Of a stretch of 64,000 bases of DNA, positions 44,300 to 52,652 are shown piece after piece; position 1 is the stretch's first letter, and every line of letters begins with the position of its first letter. The DNA lies in NCBI RefSeq assembly GCF_002217395.1, contig NZ_MUHD01000029.1, positions 1 through 64,000 of the forward strand, given 5' to 3'. Source of the stretch: Flavobacterium plurextorum (GTDB lineage Bacteria; Bacteroidota; Bacteroidia; Flavobacteriales; Flavobacteriaceae). Made by a program: the position numbers and the translations under genes. The notes under the pieces are model-generated. The model made no database searches. It was not told the DNA's origin and worked only from the letters and a program-made list of their open reading frames with translations.

Positions 44300-44917
44300 T
44301 TATTTATTATATAATGTATTGATAGTTTCGTTTGTATATTTTGTATTTTCTGCTGTGCTGATGGTACAGAGAAAAGCTTTATAATTGTCATTAAAAAATT
44401 CTACCCAGCCGCACAAAACCATATCTGCCTTATTTGTATTCAAAAGAATATTCGAATAATTCGACATGAATTCTGTTTTAAAGGCATCAAATATAAAGAA
44501 AGAATTCTCACTTTTCAGCTGATGACGGATACTTATTTCGCCCAGACAAATATTTGGCAGCGTATAAACAAAAACCGCCGGACTCGGATAATAATTTTCT
44601 TTGTCTGAAATAGATTCCTGATATTTTACATCCGTATCCAAACTCGACGATTTATTGGCCAAAACTAAAGCGATATTATGTTCTTCTTCTGTTGAAGTTA
44701 TCGGACTCAAAAGTAATTCTGATCCTAAAAAAGCCAGTTTGCTCAAAGCATCCATTTTGAAAAACTTTGGATATTGCATTTCAAAATTGCGATACGCTTG
44801 TTTAGAGAAATCAGCAAAATCTGTTGGTTCAATTTTGAATACAGAAGTTCCGTTCAAAACAATTTCGTTGTTTTGGATTGTGATGTAGGATTGTATGTAG
44901 GTTTTATTTTGAGTCAT
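44300..44917 (-). CDS. Half-size ketosynthase-like protein (no catalytic residues)
   Basis: A 205-aa protein that aligns with only the N-terminal half of beta-ketoacyl synthases (the Ketoacyl-synt_2-like family). The nucleophile region (ICLGEISIRHQLKSENSFFIFD) has Phe/Ile/Phe where the KS has T-A-C-S, and no active-site His motifs follow. It is intact: a start, a stop and even codon use, no frameshift. Conserved short KS-like proteins are seen in aryl-polyene-type clusters; scaffolding or stabilising of KS complexes is a guess. Confidence 0.75.
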   Translation of the reverse strand: MTQNKTYIQSYITIQNNEIVLNGTSVFKIEPTDFADFSKQAYRNFEMQYPKFFKMDALSKLAFLGSELLLSPITSTEEEHNIALVLANKSSSLDTDVKYQESISDKENYYPSPAVFVYTLPNICLGEISIRHQLKSENSFFIFDAFKTEFMSNYSNILLNTNKADMVLCGWVEFFNDNYKAFLCTISTAENTKYTNETINTLYNK

Positions 44918-44933
44918 TTTGTTAAATCAGGTG

Positions 44934-45572
44934 CTAATTTATTCGTTTTATAATCCCAGTTATACGTGTTCGATCTAATAAATTACTTTTATAAACATAA
45001 CTTCCATCTTCTAGAATTTCGATAATTTCGACATACATTTTTTCACCAATTAAGTATTCTAAATTCTTATCACTTGCTTCTAAATAAGTAAGTACATAAT
45101 TGGTATCATTTATCCAATCGATTTTGTATTTTGAAAAACCACTCTGATTTTTTTCTACTTGAAATTTTTCGTCTCTCTCTATAATTATATCAGAATAGGC
45201 ACCGTCATTATATTTAAATATGCCCTTTTTGAATTCTTTACACTTTGAAATTTTAGATTCTTCAAGTTTTTTATTTTCAAATCTTGCATTGATAAATCTA
45301 AATATAAAGTCATAACAATTGTTTCTTAATTTACTGTCAGGATAATACTCTATTCCTTTTCTGTAAGCTACAACTTGAGCAATATTTTCTTGATTTTTGT
45401 AACTTGTTTTTTCTGGAATTACTACAACAGAACTTGTTTTTCCAAGATTATCAACACAAAAATTCACTGTCAATAATTCTATAGAATTTACATCATTAAC
45501 GAAAAATTCATCTTGAATTTGTGCACTAATACTTAAACAAAAAAACAAAAAGAAAAAAGTAATTATTTTCAT
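44934..45572 (-). CDS. Exported protein of unknown function within the pigment operon
   Basis: A 212-aa protein with a signal peptide (1-17, ending ISAQ). The rest is beta-rich with Cys at about residues 38, 86 and 110, and no family was recognised. It lies between ACP/KS-like genes and a KS gene, only 5 bp from the latter. No role in fatty-acid chemistry is apparent, so it may be a lineage-specific insertion. Confidence 0.65.
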   Translation of the reverse strand: MKIITFFFLFFCLSISAQIQDEFFVNDVNSIELLTVNFCVDNLGKTSSVVVIPEKTSYKNQENIAQVVAYRKGIEYYPDSKLRNNCYDFIFRFINARFENKKLEESKISKCKEFKKGIFKYNDGAYSDIIIERDEKFQVEKNQSGFSKYKIDWINDTNYVLTYLEASDKNLEYLIGEKMYVEIIEILEDGSYVYKSNLLDRTRITGIIKRIN

Positions 45573-45577
45573 TTTTA

Positions 45578-46726
45578 TTATGAATTAAATTTCACTTTCT
45601 CAAAAACCACAGCCGTATTACAACCTCCAAATCCAGAAGCCGTTTTCAAGAAATACTCAATATTTCTCTCTTCATTTTTCTCAATAACATTTACTGCTTC
45701 GCTTACCCCAATTTCGTCAAAACCTTTTGATTCAAAAAGCATATTTTTATTTACCGATTCTATAGCAATTACGGTTTCCAATAATCCCGAAGCGCCTAAT
45801 GTATGACCGTAAAAACCTTTTAAACTATTTACAGGAACATTTTGCAAATCTAAACGATTTAAAGCAATCGCTTCCATTTCGTCGTTAAACGGAGTTGCGG
45901 TTCCATGTGCTGAAATATAATCTAATTTATTAGTTTCAATTTGAGCTTCTTTTAAAGCATTCTGAATACTTCTGAACAAACCTTCACCCGTTCTTGACGG
46001 ACCCGAAATATGATTGGCATCGTTTATCGAACTGTCACCGATTATTTTTATTTTGGCTTTTTTGGCTTCCGCCGAAACTAAAACGGCTGCCGTTGCTTCG
46101 CCTAAACTTACTCCAGTTCTGTTTTTTGAATACGGTTTGCAAGGCAGATCGCTCATTGCTTGAAAAGCATTAAAACCAGATAAAACAAATTCTGAAACTT
46201 CATCACCAGCCACTACAAAAACATTGTCGTAAAGCTCAGATTGAATCATTCTTTTGGCAACTGAAACTGCCAGAATTCCAGAAACACAGGCGTTTGAAAC
46301 CACAATTGGCTGTGTCGTAAATCCGAAGAAATCTGCAACGTTTTTCGCTAAAACATCTAAATGTGCATTATTGAAACTGTGGCTAGTATTGTCTTTTAAA
46401 GCCGTCACATTTCCTTTTGTTGTTGAAAGTATAAAGGCAGTTTTTGAATTGAATTCAACTTCTGCGTTTTTGATAATCGGCTCTAAAGCCAAAATCATCA
46501 TTTTCTCTAAACGAGAATATTTAGTTTCAGTGCTGAATTTTGCAAAAGCACTGTTTATTTTTTCATCAGAAATAATTGAAGCATAAAACGGATTTGTCAT
46601 TAAAGAAATATCATTGTGAAGTTGAATTCCAGAATCGCCGCGAAGAATCGCTTCGATGTTCGCTTCAACATCAAAACCTAAAGGCGTGATACAATTCGTT
46701 TGTGTGATGTATATTTCTTTTAGCAT
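45578..46726 (-). CDS. Beta-ketoacyl-ACP synthase (FabF type), second copy
   Basis: A 382-aa KS with C147 in SNACVSGIL, H274 in SAHGTATPF and H308 in YGHTLGASG, so all catalytic residues are present. The sequence is diverged from the other two KSs, which suggests a different chain: one KS may serve the aryl polyene and another the alkyl chains of the resorcinol. Overlap or tight spacing with neighbours supports the operon. Confidence 0.9.
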   Translation of the reverse strand: MLKEIYITQTNCITPLGFDVEANIEAILRGDSGIQLHNDISLMTNPFYASIISDEKINSAFAKFSTETKYSRLEKMMILALEPIIKNAEVEFNSKTAFILSTTKGNVTALKDNTSHSFNNAHLDVLAKNVADFFGFTTQPIVVSNACVSGILAVSVAKRMIQSELYDNVFVVAGDEVSEFVLSGFNAFQAMSDLPCKPYSKNRTGVSLGEATAAVLVSAEAKKAKIKIIGDSSINDANHISGPSRTGEGLFRSIQNALKEAQIETNKLDYISAHGTATPFNDEMEAIALNRLDLQNVPVNSLKGFYGHTLGASGLLETVIAIESVNKNMLFESKGFDEIGVSEAVNVIEKNEERNIEYFLKTASGFGGCNTAVVFEKVKFNS

Positions 46727-46773
46727 TTTATGGTCATTTTCTCCTGCAAGGATTTAAAACCTTTTAGGTTTAA

Positions 46774-47271
46774 TTAATATAATTTTGCGATCCACGTAAC
46801 TTTAATGCATTTGTTTTCGCACATTGTTTCGAGTACTCCTATTAAAGTTAATAAAGGAGTAGCAAAGTCTTCAATCTGATCTTCATCTTCAAAAATTTGA
46901 TCATTTAACAGCTCTTTTTTCTTCGTTCTGATGACGTAATATAAATTGGATAAATATTTTCGCAATATCTCAGGATCTTTAAAATCGGCTTTTGAATTAA
47001 GTGTTTTGTTTTCAAAATAAAAATCATCGTTAGCAGATTGATCTAATGTTCTGAAAGTTATGTAATCCATTTTTTCTTTAGGAAAGTATTTTACGAGATC
47101 CTTTTTTCTCTCCAAAATATAAAGAAATGTATTCAGCGGATAAGTTCGACAAGTACCTTTCATTATTCTTTTTCCTGCCTTGTCATATCCCACTAGTAAA
47201 CCATAATATTCTGACGCATGAATTTTGCTAAATGAGAGAATTATTAATAAAAATAAAATTAGTTTTTTCAT
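46774..47271 (-). CDS. Small exported protein, unknown function
   Basis: A 165-aa protein with a signal peptide (about residues 1-19, ending IHAS). The mature sequence is Lys- and Asp-rich, with 2-3 Cys residues near the C-terminus (ETMCENKCIKV). No family is recognised. It is separated from the KS gene and from the next gene by 47 and 76 bp, looser spacing than elsewhere in the operon. Confidence 0.62.
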   Translation of the reverse strand: MKKLILFLLIILSFSKIHASEYYGLLVGYDKAGKRIMKGTCRTYPLNTFLYILERKKDLVKYFPKEKMDYITFRTLDQSANDDFYFENKTLNSKADFKDPEILRKYLSNLYYVIRTKKKELLNDQIFEDEDQIEDFATPLLTLIGVLETMCENKCIKVTWIAKLY

Positions 47272-47347
47272 CTGTTATTTTTGAAGATAAGTTTAATTTA
47301 AAAAAAGGGATATATTTTTTTAATGCTTTTTCTAGTATTAATAATTA

Positions 47348-47863
47348 CTATTCATATTGATAATGTCTAGAGTCAAAGAATTTCCATTTGTATTTTTCGT
47401 GACCCAATTTTATGACTGAATTTTCAATAAGCTTATTTTCTATTTCGTTAAAATTAAAATATAAGAATTGCGGCAGTTCTAATTTCTTACCGTTCTTTAA
47501 ATACAATATGATTGATTTAAAATTCCAAACTTTTATAGGATATATTGAAGTACTGAAGCCTTTTATTTGATCTGTTTTAAGTAGTTCTTTTTTATCCGAA
47601 AAAATAGAAATTTTAAATATATTACTTTCTTCTAACTCGAAATTGTATGATTGTTTACAAATAATAACAACAAAATGATAAGTTAAGTACATCAATATGA
47701 AGTTGAATAGTACAAGCTGTAAAACTTCATTTGAGTAACTTTGTAATTTCAGTTTTTCAATGATTAAATACATTAAAAAGACAGAAAGCGTTCCGAAAAA
47801 AAGCATCAAAATAAATCTTCCAACAAGAATTAAATAATTGAATCGAGTTTTAAACAACTTCAT
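47348..47863 (-). CDS. Two-TM membrane protein with a PH-like tail, unknown function
   Basis: A 171-aa protein with two hydrophobic helices (about residues 12-34 and 42-68) and a soluble domain that looks like a bacterial PH-type fold (KELLKTDQIKGFSTSIYPIK then ILYLKNGKKLELPQF). Function unknown. It precedes the thioesterase gene by 4 bp. Like 44934-45572 and 46774-47271, it has no obvious pathway role. Confidence 0.62.
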   Translation of the reverse strand: MKLFKTRFNYLILVGRFILMLFFGTLSVFLMYLIIEKLKLQSYSNEVLQLVLFNFILMYLTYHFVVIICKQSYNFELEESNIFKISIFSDKKELLKTDQIKGFSTSIYPIKVWNFKSIILYLKNGKKLELPQFLYFNFNEIENKLIENSVIKLGHEKYKWKFFDSRHYQYE

Positions 47864-47867
47864 TTTT

Positions 47868-48317
47868 TTACTTTAATAACCCAACTTTCCTTTTCCATTC
47901 CTCATAAAAAGGAGGATTTGTCAGCATTAAATTACCTTCTTTATCCAAAAAAACCTGAACGGTTTCGCCAGTGCAGGCTATTTCACCTTTAGCATCAATA
48001 ATTTTAAAACGATAAATCATTTTAGCGGCAGGTGTATCAACAACTGTTGTTTCAATTGTTACGACATCGCCGTAGCGCAAAGACAATTTATGTTCACATT
48101 TTGATTTTACAATTGGCGTTGTGTAACCCGTTTTTGCAATATCTAAATAAGTTAGTCCGTGTTCGCGACCAAACGCTTCACGTCCATCTTCAAAATACGT
48201 GATATAATTACCGTGCCAAACGATTCCAAGCGGATCAGTTTCGTTAAAACGAATTCTGATTTCGTGAGAAACGGTTAAATCTGTGGCTTCGTTAAACTGT
48301 TCTTTTCTTTTTGTCAT
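47868..48317 (-). CDS. 4HBT-type acyl-CoA/ACP thioesterase (hotdog)
   Basis: A hotdog thioesterase with the 4HBT motif ETDPLGIVWHGNYITYFE, D28 being the expected catalytic residue. The ATG at 48317 gives 149 aa and is preferred over the TTG at 48329. It overlaps the end of the ABC permease gene by 26 bp. In aryl-polyene-type clusters a thioesterase may release chains or clear mis-primed ACPs; the exact role here is not known. Confidence 0.87.
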   Translation of the reverse strand: MTKRKEQFNEATDLTVSHEIRIRFNETDPLGIVWHGNYITYFEDGREAFGREHGLTYLDIAKTGYTTPIVKSKCEHKLSLRYGDVVTIETTVVDTPAAKMIYRFKIIDAKGEIACTGETVQVFLDKEGNLMLTNPPFYEEWKRKVGLLK

Positions 48318-49572
48318 AAAATAAGGCAATGGATGTTGTGATAATAAAGAACAAAAATAACAAACTTATTTTTGGGATGATTTCCAGGAATGAAACGCTG
48401 CGCAATAAAACATCATAAAAAGCTTCTAATCCCCAATTCATAGGTGATGATTTGGCAATGATCTGCATGATTTTCGGCATAGCAAAAACCGGAACCCAAA
48501 CACCGCCAATTGCAGCGAGAATAATAACGCTTGTTGCTCCAAAAGGAGCTGATTGTTCTTGTGTACTGGCAACTGTTCCTAATAAAATTCCGAATCCAAT
48601 GGCGGCGAAACCTGAAAATAAAGCAACGACACTCATTAATGCTAAATGACCTTCGATGTTTAAAGAAGGTAATCCGATGGATGGAAATAAAAATACGGCA
48701 ACGGCAACCATCATATAAAACTGAATCATACAGATGATCGAGTAGGTAATGGTTTTTCCGATTATCACAACCAAATTAGAAACAGGATTGGTTCTTAATC
48801 GAACGAAAGTTCCCTGCGATTTTTCTTTTACAATATTTATAGATAACGGAATTACAATAAAAAATATCGCAAAAAGTGTCCACGCTGGAACGTTATGCTG
48901 TACAGAATTTGGACGAACTTCTTTGTTGTTTATTCTTGGAATTATTTCTTTGAAAGAAATGAAACTTTTTTGCTCAAAGTCGGCATTTCCTCCTAATTGA
49001 TTTTGGAAAGTGGTGTAAATAGATTTGGTTTCGATTTGCGAAATCATTTTGTCGATCGAACTCATGACCGCATTTTTAAAACTCATTTGAACCGCTGGAT
49101 CAAAATACAGTTTTATTTCTTTTTCTTTTATTATTCGTTTAGGTTCACTGGCTGCAGTGCTATCAGTCATGCCTAAACTGCTCACAATTTTCTCTACATT
49201 TTGATCTACTTTGGCTTGTAAATCAGAACTCAAATCTTTCGGAATTACAATAGCCAATTGAAATTTCCCCTTGTAAACATTTTCTCTGGCAATATCTTCG
49301 GTAATTGTTTTATTGTCGATTTGTGTAACAACGCTGAATAAATCGCTTTTTTCTAAATTGTCAAAAACGGTTTTTGATACTGAACCTTTATCATTATCGA
49401 CTAATAAAATTGGGATTTTAGAATCGCTGACTTTTTTAAAAGTACTGTCCTGAATTAATGTAACGGTAATGACCAAAACTAATGGCATTATAAATAGAAT
49501 AATCAACCCGCCTAAATCTCGTTTAAGGAGTAAAAATTCTTTTACGACTGACATCCAAATTTTATATATCAT
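48292..49572 (-). CDS. ABC-2 type transporter permease
   Basis: A 426-aa ABC-2 permease with one N-terminal membrane helix, a long external loop (about residues 40-215), and five more helices (about 220-420), ending in a Lys/Arg-rich tail. The hallmark IPLSINIVKEKSQGTFVRLRTN is present. With the ATPase encoded just upstream (11-bp overlap), it would export a hydrophobic product such as the pigment or its precursor. Substrate inferred from context. Confidence 0.88.
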   Translation of the reverse strand: MIYKIWMSVVKEFLLLKRDLGGLIILFIMPLVLVITVTLIQDSTFKKVSDSKIPILLVDNDKGSVSKTVFDNLEKSDLFSVVTQIDNKTITEDIARENVYKGKFQLAIVIPKDLSSDLQAKVDQNVEKIVSSLGMTDSTAASEPKRIIKEKEIKLYFDPAVQMSFKNAVMSSIDKMISQIETKSIYTTFQNQLGGNADFEQKSFISFKEIIPRINNKEVRPNSVQHNVPAWTLFAIFFIVIPLSINIVKEKSQGTFVRLRTNPVSNLVVIIGKTITYSIICMIQFYMMVAVAVFLFPSIGLPSLNIEGHLALMSVVALFSGFAAIGFGILLGTVASTQEQSAPFGATSVIILAAIGGVWVPVFAMPKIMQIIAKSSPMNWGLEAFYDVLLRSVSFLEIIPKISLLFLFFIITTSIALFYDKKKRTV

Positions 49573-50314
49573 CTCTCAAGTCTTTACCGGTTAATGAAAT
49601 AAAAACGTCTTCGAGATTTCGGGCATCTTTTGTCGATTCAATTAAAATTGAAGGTGTATTTTGTGCGTAAATTTGACCTTGGTCTAAAATAGCAATGTTG
49701 CTGCAAAAATCTTCGGCTTCAGCCAAATGATGTGAAGTATAAATGATAGTTGTTCCGTTTTGGTTCAACACTTTCAAATATTCTATAATAGCATTTTTAG
49801 AATGAACATCAACTCCAACGGTTGGTTCGTCTAGAAATAAAACTTTTGGTTTATGCAGAATTCCGGCAATTAAATTGACACGGCGTTTCATTCCGCCAGA
49901 GAAAGTTTCAACTCGTTTATCGGCAAATTTTAACAAACCCAAAAGGTCTAAAGTTTCGATTACTTTATCTTTTAAATCAGAACCTTTTAAACCATACATA
50001 CTTCCAAAGTAATGAAGATTTTCTCTTGCCGTAAGAGTAGGATATAAGGCATATTCCTGAGGAACAACGCCTATAATCTTTTTAATTTTTGAAGAATGAT
50101 TGGCATAGTTTAAACCATCAATTGTAAAATGTCCCGAAGTTGGTTTTACTAATCCGCAAAGCATTGAAATTAAGGTTGTTTTTCCGGCGCCGTTTGGACC
50201 TAGTAAACCAAAAATTTCACCTTCATTTATAGCCAGCGAAACATTGTTCAAAGAATACTGGTCGGCATCTTTGTACTTTTTCGAAAGGGATTCTATTTTA
50301 ATTATAGATTGCAA
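49562..50314 (-). CDS. ABC transporter ATP-binding protein
   Basis: A 250-aa ATPase with Walker A GPNGAGKTT near residue 40, the Q-loop VPQEYALYPTL, signature FSGGMKRRVN, Walker B VLFLDEPTVGVD and the His switch YTSHHLAEAE. It drives the ABC-2 permease whose start overlaps it by 11 bp. ABC-2/ATPase pairs are common in flexirubin/aryl-polyene clusters. Confidence 0.93.
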   Translation of the reverse strand: MQSIIKIESLSKKYKDADQYSLNNVSLAINEGEIFGLLGPNGAGKTTLISMLCGLVKPTSGHFTIDGLNYANHSSKIKKIIGVVPQEYALYPTLTARENLHYFGSMYGLKGSDLKDKVIETLDLLGLLKFADKRVETFSGGMKRRVNLIAGILHKPKVLFLDEPTVGVDVHSKNAIIEYLKVLNQNGTTIIYTSHHLAEAEDFCSNIAILDQGQIYAQNTPSILIESTKDARNLEDVFISLTGKDLRDDI

Positions 50315-50320
50315 AATATC

Positions 50321-51319
50321 TTAGGTGATGGCTTTTTTTAGTTTTTTGAAAAAGATTTCTTCTCTATTGGCAATGTCTAGAAGTTCGTCGGCAATAGTAT
50401 TGTAAGCGTCTTCTTTGGCACTTCTATTTTTATAAATTCGTGAGGCTTCAACAGCGAAATCGCGCCATGAATCGCCAATTTTTGTCATTTCTTTAGAAAG
50501 CGTTTTAAGTTCTTCATTGTTTAAAATAACTGAAGCTTCTTGTAAAAATGCCGCATAAATAAAACGGAAACCTCCGCCGCCGGTTCCAATTTCTTCTTGC
50601 ATACGAACCATTTGCGCCAAGTAATGATTGGCTTTTTTGGTACCGTGTTTTACAGGCCATTTTCTAATTTGCTTAGATACGAATTTGATTCCGCGAACAC
50701 CCACAATGGGCATTGGCGCAAGCATATCTCTGCAAGTGTTTTTTATTCCTTTAATGATGGCGCTTTTTAAATCGACTTCATTTGGAATTTGAATTGGATA
50801 ATACATTTGTCCGCGGGGCGCAAAAGCTCCTTTTGCAAAACGTACTTTATCTAATTCATCATGCGTTAAAGTGGTTACGGTTTCCATAACAGGATCGCTG
50901 ATCAAATAGTCTTTATCGGTTTTTCCGTAAACAACTAAATTATGTGCATTGAAATGAAAACGGTATTCGTCAGGGAAATAACTTAAATTATAAACGCCGA
51001 CTTGTAAGCCGGTTGGAATATTATTTTTTAAATTTTCGTCAAGTGCTTTATTTGCATTTAGGGTTGATGAAAATTTTTGTCTCTTAATTTTAAGATTTAA
51101 ACGGGTTGCGACTTTATTAAAAATTTGTCCCGGTAAAGTTCTATAGCTGATTGCGGGTGCGTAATTGACTTTTATAAAAGGTAAATACACAAAGAAAAGC
51201 CCCGAACCGATACCAAAAACCATTGGTTCGCTTATGTTGAGTCCGTTGTTTTTTAACAGATTCGATGCTACTCCATTTTCACAGTGAGCAGATTGGTGAT
51301 GTGTAAAAGTGACTTGCAT
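50321..51319 (-). CDS. BtrH-type acyltransferase
   Basis: A 332-aa protein matching the BtrH_N plus DUF4872 layout. The likely Cys-His-Asp catalytic set is C13 (HCENGVASN), H126 (FNAHNLVVYG) and D142 (YLISDP). In butirosin biosynthesis, BtrH moves an acyl chain from an ACP to an acceptor. In this cluster the natural candidate reaction is transfer of the polyene acyl-ACP onto the dialkylresorcinol hydroxyl to form the flexirubin ester; this is inference. It shares 1 bp with the next gene upstream (TAATG). Confidence 0.82.
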   Translation of the reverse strand: MQVTFTHHQSAHCENGVASNLLKNNGLNISEPMVFGIGSGLFFVYLPFIKVNYAPAISYRTLPGQIFNKVATRLNLKIKRQKFSSTLNANKALDENLKNNIPTGLQVGVYNLSYFPDEYRFHFNAHNLVVYGKTDKDYLISDPVMETVTTLTHDELDKVRFAKGAFAPRGQMYYPIQIPNEVDLKSAIIKGIKNTCRDMLAPMPIVGVRGIKFVSKQIRKWPVKHGTKKANHYLAQMVRMQEEIGTGGGGFRFIYAAFLQEASVILNNEELKTLSKEMTKIGDSWRDFAVEASRIYKNRSAKEDAYNTIADELLDIANREEIFFKKLKKAIT

Positions 51320-51723
51320 TAATCTGTTTTAAAGTTTTTTAATTCGGATACTGAAATACTAAAAGCATCAGCATATTTTTTCAAAATAGAATCGCTTAAT
51401 TTGGCAAAAACAGCAGGTTTAAAATGTCTTTTTACGCGCCATTTCCACATTCCTACGTAGCTTGACAAAATGGTAAGATCCATTTTATTAAGTTCCATAT
51501 AGTAAGAAATCGGACTTACTTCGCCAGATTTAACTTGTTGTTTTGCTTCAGCAATACGTTCGTTTATTTCGTCGATAGAATTTGATAATGCAATTGTTTT
51601 GGGTTCCCAGCCTGTACTTAAGGTTGTGGTATAATCGCCGTTTTCATCAGTCGCGTATAAAAGCTCTTTAACGTTGTTTTTTGTTAAGTTGCTTTTATCT
51701 TGTGGTACATTTTCTTTTTCCAT
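51319..51723 (-). CDS. Conserved small cluster protein, unknown function
   Basis: A 134-aa soluble protein with mostly helical content. Residues 1-20 are charged and low-complexity; the remainder has the run EINERIAEAKQQVKSGEVSP and a Trp/Lys/Arg-rich segment (YVGMWKWRVKRHF). No signal peptide, no membrane segment, no known family recognised. It is translationally coupled to the BtrH-like gene (TAATG), so it may be a partner or chaperone of that enzyme. Confidence 0.72.
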   Translation of the reverse strand: MEKENVPQDKSNLTKNNVKELLYATDENGDYTTTLSTGWEPKTIALSNSIDEINERIAEAKQQVKSGEVSPISYYMELNKMDLTILSSYVGMWKWRVKRHFKPAVFAKLSDSILKKYADAFSISVSELKNFKTD

Positions 51724-51747
51724 GACATTTATCGTTTCTATTGGGAT

Positions 51748-52212
51748 TTATTCTGGAACCGAAATTGTTTTTTGAATGAATAAATTAATTTCGCATTCTA
51801 AGAGTATCTGGTCTTCGACAGAACTTTGACAGCTCATTGTGCATAAAGTATAATCGTCGCCGGCAAATTTCGAAATTAAGTTTGCTCTGGTAATTATAGT
51901 GTCGCCGGCTTTTGGCAGTGAATGAATTTTTGCGTTTTTTAAAGCGCTGATAAATCCAATTACATTTACGTTTTCATTTTCTGTTCCGTCCTCTTCAAAA
52001 AAATATTTTTTTCCAACAATTGCGGAGCAGGTTTGTGCTGTATTTTCAATTAAACCAGCTTCAATAAAAATGTTATTGGCAACAAAAATATTGTCTTCTT
52101 TTATCAAAAAAGTGGTTTCTACAAAGTTGGCATCTATATCCAAAATCAAATCTACCATAAGCATTGGTGCTCGGTGCGGTAAATAATTTTGTATGTCAAC
52201 TCCAGTATTCAA
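51748..52212 (-). CDS. Hotdog dehydratase-like protein with His (ApeP-type)
   Basis: A 154-aa single-hotdog protein. The motif LPHRAPMLMVDLI supplies H13, and FIEAGLIENTAQT corresponds to the second active-site region with a Glu. It thus has both residues expected for dehydration of 3-hydroxyacyl-ACP. It is tandem with a similar hotdog protein (52221-52652) that has lost the His. Confidence 0.82.
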   Translation of the reverse strand: MNTGVDIQNYLPHRAPMLMVDLILDIDANFVETTFLIKEDNIFVANNIFIEAGLIENTAQTCSAIVGKKYFFEEDGTENENVNVIGFISALKNAKIHSLPKAGDTIITRANLISKFAGDDYTLCTMSCQSSVEDQILLECEINLFIQKTISVPE

Positions 52213-52220
52213 TTTTTATA

Positions 52221-52652
52221 TTATTTAGCTAAAACGGTTTTCATTTGCCCGTTTGCAATTTCTTCATTATTTAATTTAGTAACAATATTCACTAAAGTGA
52301 TACCTGCAAATTCTTGTAAAATGGTAACTTCAGATTGAATTGAATCGTTAATTTCAGGCAGTTTTTTAATTTCAATTTCTTTAATTGAACCAATATATCC
52401 AGTTGGTGCAGTTTCGTTTCTTAAAAAAAACTGATAACCGGTATGCAAGGCAACAGATTGCGCCATGTGTTCAATTAAACCAGCTTCTAGAAAAATATTG
52501 TTTTCGGTAAAAATGTTATCGTTCTGTATTTTTAAACCCGAAATCAAAGAAGTTTCGGTATAAGAATACATAGCATCAACCATTACAAAAGGAAACTTTT
52601 GAGGCAATAAATTTTCTACCGTTTCTTTTTCTAAAAGTATGATTGTTTCCAT
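52221..52652 (-). CDS. Hotdog protein without the catalytic His (partner-like)
   Basis: The ATG at 52652 gives 143 aa and shares 1 bp with the DarB stop codon (TAATG). The dehydratase-like motif reads LLPQKFPFVMVDAM, where the His of the sister protein is Gln/Lys; FLEAGLIEHMAQSV keeps the Glu-containing segment. It is therefore a probable inactive or heterodimer-forming paralog of the 51748-52212 product. Alternatively it handles a different substrate that does not need the His. Confidence 0.8.
   Translation of the reverse strand: METIILLEKETVENLLPQKFPFVMVDAMYSYTETSLISGLKIQNDNIFTENNIFLEAGLIEHMAQSVALHTGYQFFLRNETAPTGYIGSIKEIEIKKLPEINDSIQSEVTILQEFAGITLVNIVTKLNNEEIANGQMKTVLAK

Noticed and set aside
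44300..44917. Half-size KS as a truncated pseudogene
   Set aside because: It has normal start and stop, even codon use, tight operon spacing, and a complete N-terminal KS-like half; no leftover C-terminal KS sequence is found next to it.
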